64,000 nucleotides of DNA, taken from the IMG/VR virus record IMGVR_UViG_3300044960_000029, positions 1 through 64,000 of that record; one strand, 5' to 3'. The position numbers and the translations under genes are program-made. This document shows positions 60,887 to 64,000 of this stretch, one piece after another. Numbering within the stretch: the stretch's first letter is position 1; every line of letters begins with the position of its first letter. Source of the stretch: a virus. The notes below the pieces were generated by a model that searched no databases, was not told the origin of the DNA, and saw nothing but the letters and a program-made list of their open reading frames with translations.

Positions 60887-61465
60887 ATGGCAAAAGATAT
60901 ATTTACAACACATGTTAAAGGTCATGTTAAAATCATTGATAAAAATACTGGAGAAATTCTTTTAGATAAAGATAACGCTATTCATGCTTATAATATGGGT
61001 AAAGCAATAGCTAGAGGATTGGCTAATGAACCAAATTATCAAATTTATAAAGTTTCATTAGGAAATGGTGGTACTACCATTGATTCTAATGGTGACGTAA
61101 TTTACAATCCACCAAGAGTTAATCCAACAGATACAGACATTTATAATGAAACATATAGTGAAATAGTTGATGAAGCTGGACCAGCACCAGTAGGAAATAG
61201 TGTTGTTGCAACATATGGAACATTACCAGTAACAACATCACTTGTTACAACAACTATTACATTGACGGCAAATGAACCATCCGGACAAGATTATAGTGAT
61301 GGTGGTGATGGTAATGACAATATGGAAGATCCATTTGTATTTGATGAATTAGGTTTAAAAACTGGTGATGATTTACTTTTATCACATATTATATTTTCAC
61401 CAATAGAAAAAACAGCAAATAGAGAATTAATTATTACTTATACTTTAACTGTTAGTGTTGTTTAA
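60887..61465 (+). CDS. Virion structural protein of unknown role (192 aa)
   Basis: 192 residues with a ribosome site TTTAGGAGAA. The N-terminus (VKGHVKIIDKNTGEILLDKDN, AIHAYNMGKAIARGLAN, IYKVSLGNGGT) is shared with small structural proteins in the tail operons of large T4-like phages. The C-terminal half is beta-rich with LTANEPSGQDYSDGG. It is followed by a strong terminator, so it closes this transcript. Function is unknown; a small baseplate or fibre-attachment part is likely by place. Confidence 0.55.
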   Translation: MAKDIFTTHVKGHVKIIDKNTGEILLDKDNAIHAYNMGKAIARGLANEPNYQIYKVSLGNGGTTIDSNGDVIYNPPRVNPTDTDIYNETYSEIVDEAGPAPVGNSVVATYGTLPVTTSLVTTTITLTANEPSGQDYSDGGDGNDNMEDPFVFDELGLKTGDDLLLSHIIFSPIEKTANRELIITYTLTVSVV

Positions 61466-61488
61466 TTAAAAAATTTCATAATATTTTT

Positions 61489-61547
61489 TCTCCAATTGAA
61501 TAAAACATAAATATATGTAAAGTTCAATTGGAGATTTTTTATTTTTT
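61489..61547 (+). terminator. Strong terminator touching the next gene start
   Basis: Perfect 12-base-pair arms (61489-61500 and 61523-61534) followed by TTTTTTATTTTTT. The 22-base loop contains CATAAATA, a late-promoter-like octamer. The homing endonuclease ATG is at 61548, at the end of the T-run. Confidence 0.88.
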
Positions 61548-63278
61548 ATGTTAAAAAATGATTTAATAGCACATAATATAGTTTATATTAAAAATAATAA
61601 AGAAAAAATAAATCCTAATTATTCAAAAATACTTCAATCTAATATTCCATTACTAGAAAAAATAAAAGAAAAAACATCTTTTTTAGATCAATTTAATCCA
61701 TCGATTATTGAAAGAATTTTTGTTATAAAAAATAATATTCAAAATCCACCATTATGTCCTATATGTTCAGCAAAAATAAAATTTAAACATTCTTATTCTT
61801 TAACATGTTCACTTAAATGTTATAAACAATATGAACGTCAGCAGATTGATCCTAAAACAGGAAATACATTATCTCAATCTAGAATTGATAAAGTTAGAAA
61901 TGCTAATAATAAAATAGGTGAAGATGGATTAACTGGATATCAACGTGCAGCTAAGAAAATTTTTTCAAAAATGACTAAAAAAGAACATGAAGATAGAGTG
62001 AAAAAAATAATCAATACAAAAAAGTCAACTTTTTTAGAAGACGGAACTTCTATATGGGATGCAGCATATGAAAAACAAAGAAAGACTTTTACAGCTATTA
62101 AAGAAAATGGGTTATCGTCTGCAAAAATTGCCGCAATAAAACGTGAAAACAAACTAAAATCTATAGATCCTATTACTGGTAAAACATTTAAAGAATTAGC
62201 AATTCTTAAATCTATAGAAAATAGAAAACGCAATTTTTTTAAATCATTAAAAATTTTTTCAACACAATATGAACTTATATCAACAGAAGATGAATATATA
62301 AACACTTCATTAACTAAATGGAAATGTTCTTTTTGTGGAAATGAATTTGAACATTCTTTTTATAATGGTACATCTCCTAGATGTATAATATGTCATCCTA
62401 AAAATGAAAATTTACTTCAAAAATCTTTAGTTGAATTTATTAAATCCGTTTATTCTGGTGAAATTTTAGAAAATAATAGAACAACTATTTCGCCATATGA
62501 AGTTGATATTTATTTACCGGATTTAAACATTGGAATAGAGTTAAATGGTAATTATTGGCATTCAGAAAAATTTAGGGAACCAACATATCATTTGGATAAA
62601 AGTACGTATGCGTATGAAAAAGGAATAAACTTAATTCATATTAGTGATGATGAATGGTTGTATAAAAGAAATATAATAGAATCGATTATATTAAATAAAC
62701 TAAAACTTATTGATATTAAATTTTATGCTAGAAAATTAAATTTAATTTTTGATTATGATAAAAAAAATAAAATTAAAGAATTTTTAAATCAAAATCATTT
62801 ACAAGGATATATTCCATATATGTTTTGTAGTGTGTTATTAGATGATAATGATGAAATATTATCGGCAATGACATTTAATAAAAGTAGGTTCAATAAAAAA
62901 TATGATTATGAAATATCTAGATTTTGTGTAAAAAATAAAATTACAGTTTCTGGAGCAGCAAGTAGATTATTTAACGAATTTTTAAAAAATATAAATCCTA
63001 AATCTGTTATATCTTATGCTGATAGAAGAATTACATTTAATAATCATTTTTATACTTCTTTAGGTTTTACTTTTTCTCATAACACACCTCCAAACTATAG
63101 ATGGGTAAAAAATAATATTTCTTTATCTAGATATCAAACACAAAGAAAACTGTTAACAAAATATTTTAATGAAAATTTTGATAAAAACTTAACAGAAGAC
63201 GAAATAATGATTTCAAAAGGGTTTATTAAATCATTTGATTGTGGATCATCTGTTTATGTTTTTAGTAATATTAAATAA
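61548..63278 (+). CDS. EDxHD (Vsr-like) homing endonuclease
   Basis: 576 residues, the longest of the five paralogues. A zinc finger (CPICSAKIKF, TCSLKC, about 65-90) is followed by a Lys-rich region with RIDKVRNANNKIGEDGLTGY, a second finger (CSFCGNEFE, CIICHP, about 260-285), the nuclease core (SPYEVDIYLPDLNIGIELNG, YWHSE, LIHISDDEW) and the C-terminal GNAT-like part (EILSAMTFNKSRFN, ISRFCVKNKITVSGAASR, ISYADRRITFNN). It begins directly at the end of a terminator T-run and has no ribosome site, so low expression is likely. Confidence 0.8.
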   Translation: MLKNDLIAHNIVYIKNNKEKINPNYSKILQSNIPLLEKIKEKTSFLDQFNPSIIERIFVIKNNIQNPPLCPICSAKIKFKHSYSLTCSLKCYKQYERQQIDPKTGNTLSQSRIDKVRNANNKIGEDGLTGYQRAAKKIFSKMTKKEHEDRVKKIINTKKSTFLEDGTSIWDAAYEKQRKTFTAIKENGLSSAKIAAIKRENKLKSIDPITGKTFKELAILKSIENRKRNFFKSLKIFSTQYELISTEDEYINTSLTKWKCSFCGNEFEHSFYNGTSPRCIICHPKNENLLQKSLVEFIKSVYSGEILENNRTTISPYEVDIYLPDLNIGIELNGNYWHSEKFREPTYHLDKSTYAYEKGINLIHISDDEWLYKRNIIESIILNKLKLIDIKFYARKLNLIFDYDKKNKIKEFLNQNHLQGYIPYMFCSVLLDDNDEILSAMTFNKSRFNKKYDYEISRFCVKNKITVSGAASRLFNEFLKNINPKSVISYADRRITFNNHFYTSLGFTFSHNTPPNYRWVKNNISLSRYQTQRKLLTKYFNENFDKNLTEDEIMISKGFIKSFDCGSSVYVFSNIK

Positions 63279-63290
63279 ATGTAATTATTT

Positions 63291-63298
63291 TATAAATA
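63291..63298 (+). promoter_or_regulatory. T4-type late promoter for the last gene in the window
   Basis: TATAAATA on plus, leader of about 33 bases to the GTG at 63343. It restarts late transcription after the homing gene. Confidence 0.65.
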
Positions 63299-63342
63299 AT
63301 TAAATATAACTTAATAAAAAATATTATATATAGGAGTATTTA

Positions 63343-64000
63343 GTGAAATTAAATTTTAGACAGGGTCTAGTAAGATACCAAACAGATATTGCTAATAATC
63401 CTGTATTTTTACAAAAACATAGTTTATCAGGTGACTATATAGATTTAATGGTTCAACCAGATCCAACTATAATAAATTTTGCACATGGAGATGTTGATTA
63501 TTTAATAGAAGAAAATAAAACAGTTATTAAAGCATGGGGACCAGTGTCCCCAATTGGTCAGACCCAATATCTATATTGGGATATAAATTTATTAGATGGA
63601 AGTCTTTCACGTAATTTTACATTACTTCCACTTTTAGTTACAGCATCTACGCCAAATTCACCCGCAATTGATCAACACTGGTTTGATTTAAATACTAAAC
63701 AGATGAAAGTTTGGAATGGAACTAAATGGGTAGTAAAACTTAGAGTATTTGCAGCAATATATGATTCTAGTGCAATACTTAATCCATTTTCAGTTGGATC
63801 ACAAGTTGGTTTAAATAATACACCGTGTGATCCTGGATATATAGTCTTTGGTAAAGATAATAAACCACTTAGACATTCTGATGGAACTTTTTTCACAACA
63901 TCTGAACATGCCATAGTTGGCAGAAATTCTTCTTCATCTGTTTCATTTGACGCACAAATTGTTTATGCAATGGCTAATGAATATATACCTAAATATTCAT
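63343..64000 (+). CDS. Tail/baseplate structural protein (partial, continues past window)
   Basis: A GTG start at 63343 with TAGGAG seven bases ahead; the frame is open to the end of the window (219 residues seen). It begins VKLNFRQGLVRYQTDIANNP and carries GDVDYLIEENKTVIKAWGPV and a W-G module (QHWFDLNTKQMKVWNGTKWV) also present in gp13, the fibre and the giant wedge-position protein. No enzyme motif is seen. Place and module suggest a fibre or baseplate component. Confidence 0.7.
   Translation, partial: MKLNFRQGLVRYQTDIANNPVFLQKHSLSGDYIDLMVQPDPTIINFAHGDVDYLIEENKTVIKAWGPVSPIGQTQYLYWDINLLDGSLSRNFTLLPLLVTASTPNSPAIDQHWFDLNTKQMKVWNGTKWVVKLRVFAAIYDSSAILNPFSVGSQVGLNNTPCDPGYIVFGKDNKPLRHSDGTFFTTSEHAIVGRNSSSSVSFDAQIVYAMANEYIPKYS

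Overview
This is an A+T-rich stretch of a T4-like contractile-tailed phage genome. T4-type genes identify it: neck gp13, gp14-like and gp15; head genes gp20 (portal, with an intein), gp21, gp22 and gp23; the gp46/gp47 recombination nuclease; the late sigma factor gp55; baseplate genes gp26, gp48/54-like, gp53, gp5, gp25 and gp6; and octamer TATAAATA late promoters in many intergenic gaps. The host cannot be read from the sequence. The low G+C, the many homing endonucleases and the phage radical SAM genes recall T4-like phages of AT-rich Gram-negative hosts, but that is only an analogy.

Layout. From 1 to 16.4 kb (mostly minus strand): a late radical SAM group (one cut by the window edge, one relic, one intact, one SPASM type on plus), gp15, a possible ADP-ribosyltransferase, gp14-like and gp13 neck genes split by a homing endonuclease, small genes, and four tandem tail-fibre genes built from 47-residue Kelch-like repeats. 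From 16.5 to 21.5 kb: a plus-strand RNA ligase with its own sigma70-type promoters and terminator, then three homing-endonuclease genes. From 21.6 to 30.8 kb (minus): the head operon, reading tape-measure-like protein, portal plus intein, protease, core proteins, scaffold, major capsid. From 30.9 to 31.9 kb (plus): gp26 and a small hub-associated gene.

From 31.94 to 32.69 kb lies a roughly 750-nt gene-free block that is visibly richer in G+C and packed with perfect or G-U-containing hairpins. Three helices contain G-U pairs that are acceptable only if the minus strand is the RNA. This looks like a large ornate non-coding RNA and is the most exciting item in the window. From 33 to 38.1 kb (minus): two hypothetical genes, a PD-(D/E)XK nuclease, gp46, gp47 and gp55. 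From 38.3 kb to the end (plus): a nucleotidyltransferase followed by the baseplate/tail operon (gp48/54-like, gp53, hub protein, gp5, gp25, gp6, a 2.8-kilo-residue wedge-position protein, a 975-residue protein, structural proteins), interrupted by two more homing endonucleases.

How it works together: sigma70-type promoters serve gp55, the RNA ligase and a 49-residue protein. gp55 then directs host RNA polymerase to TATAAATA promoters that read the head, neck, fibre and baseplate operons. Seven homing elements (five paralogous Vsr-like EDxHD enzymes, one HNH gene, one intein) sit within or beside essential late genes. The fibre repeats vary at a few codons that are almost all of the form NNT or NNC, in an otherwise nearly invariant scaffold, which suggests targeted or recombinational diversification of receptor binding.
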